Positions 63,851 through 64,000 of a stretch of DNA of 64,000 bases are shown piece by piece. The position numbers were made by a program, and so were the translations under genes. Positions within the stretch are counted from its first letter, which is position 1. Each line of letters opens with the position of its first letter. The notes under the pieces are model-generated. The model saw only the letters and a program-made list of their open reading frames with translations, made no database searches and had not been told where the DNA came from. Location of the stretch: the NCBI RefSeq assembly GCF_000247815.1, contig NC_021684.1:5809048-5873047 (forward strand). Direction: 5' to 3'. The DNA is from Ficedula albicollis. Lineage: Eukaryota; Chordata; Aves; Passeriformes; Muscicapidae.

Positions 63851-64000
63851 CCCCCCTTTCACAATTTCCCCCCTATGAAGAACAAAATTCCCAGATGCAA
63901 GTTTTTCCCTACAACTTTTCTACCCAGTTGTTGTTGAAGTTTGTGCTGATGTGTGTCTACCCAGTTGACCGTAATTGTTGATGTTTATGTTGACTATTTG
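63851..64000. other. unique sequence after the satellite
   Basis: The last 150 bases leave the repeat. No feature was recognised before the window ends. In mammals the ITIH gene cluster follows MUSTN1, but nothing of it is visible here. Confidence 0.5.

Noticed and set aside
62520..63981. Long repetitive open frames (up to 452 codons) downstream of MUSTN1
   Set aside because: Stop-poor minisatellite read in three overlapping frames, with no splice, promoter or family support.

Overview
This is vertebrate nuclear DNA, almost certainly from a bird and probably a songbird. It has long introns with GT/AG boundaries, several antisense 3' ends of CR1 LINEs (the dominant avian LINE), and avian-type endogenous-retrovirus LTRs. 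No prokaryotic, plasmid, CRISPR or operon-like content is visible. Three genes lie on the + strand in the order SFMBT1 (last five coding exons, 1483-4104), STIMATE/TMEM110 (seven coding exons, 35639-51676) and MUSTN1 (complete, 58514-62063). This is the same order and orientation as the human 3p21.1 block. Every exon was joined by reading frame, and all phases agree.

Layout: 1-4104 is the end of SFMBT1, followed by its probable 3'UTR. 10.2-12.5 kb holds an antisense LTR-like element with a 983-bp near-perfect tandem duplication. 12.97-13.37 kb is an antisense CR1. It runs into a 2,502-base pure-G run that ends inside CpG-rich DNA, where the STIMATE promoter and first exon (about 53 codons, not found elsewhere) should be. 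STIMATE intron 1 (about 16-35.6 kb) contains a 62-bp GC-rich minisatellite interrupted by a 720-base G run, a + strand LTR, a second LTR family, a 451-base G run and another CR1. STIMATE intron 4 contains CR1 pieces and a ~2.3-kb duplicated block whose junction carries an Illumina TruSeq adapter. 51.7-55.5 kb is the STIMATE 3'UTR. 55.8-56.7 kb is an antisense ERVK-like LTR. MUSTN1 follows, with a TATA promoter, and a 53-bp/446-bp nested satellite begins right after its poly(A) signals.

The gene products belong to unrelated pathways. SFMBT1 is a chromatin repressor, STIMATE an ER membrane regulator of STIM1 calcium signalling, and MUSTN1 a small musculoskeletal protein. The one link visible here is that STIMATE exon 7 and MUSTN1 exon 2 share splice phase, so an in-frame readthrough transcript like the human TMEM110-MUSTN1 is possible.

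I found no new biological system. The most consequential signals are assembly artefacts: 3,673 bases of false poly-G, adapter sequence in the contig and duplicated blocks. One of them removes a real exon. The most useful biological leads are the loss of the first glycine of the STIMATE GxxxG motif, a duplicated 3' splice-site region in STIMATE intron 3, the readthrough phase match and the two minisatellites.
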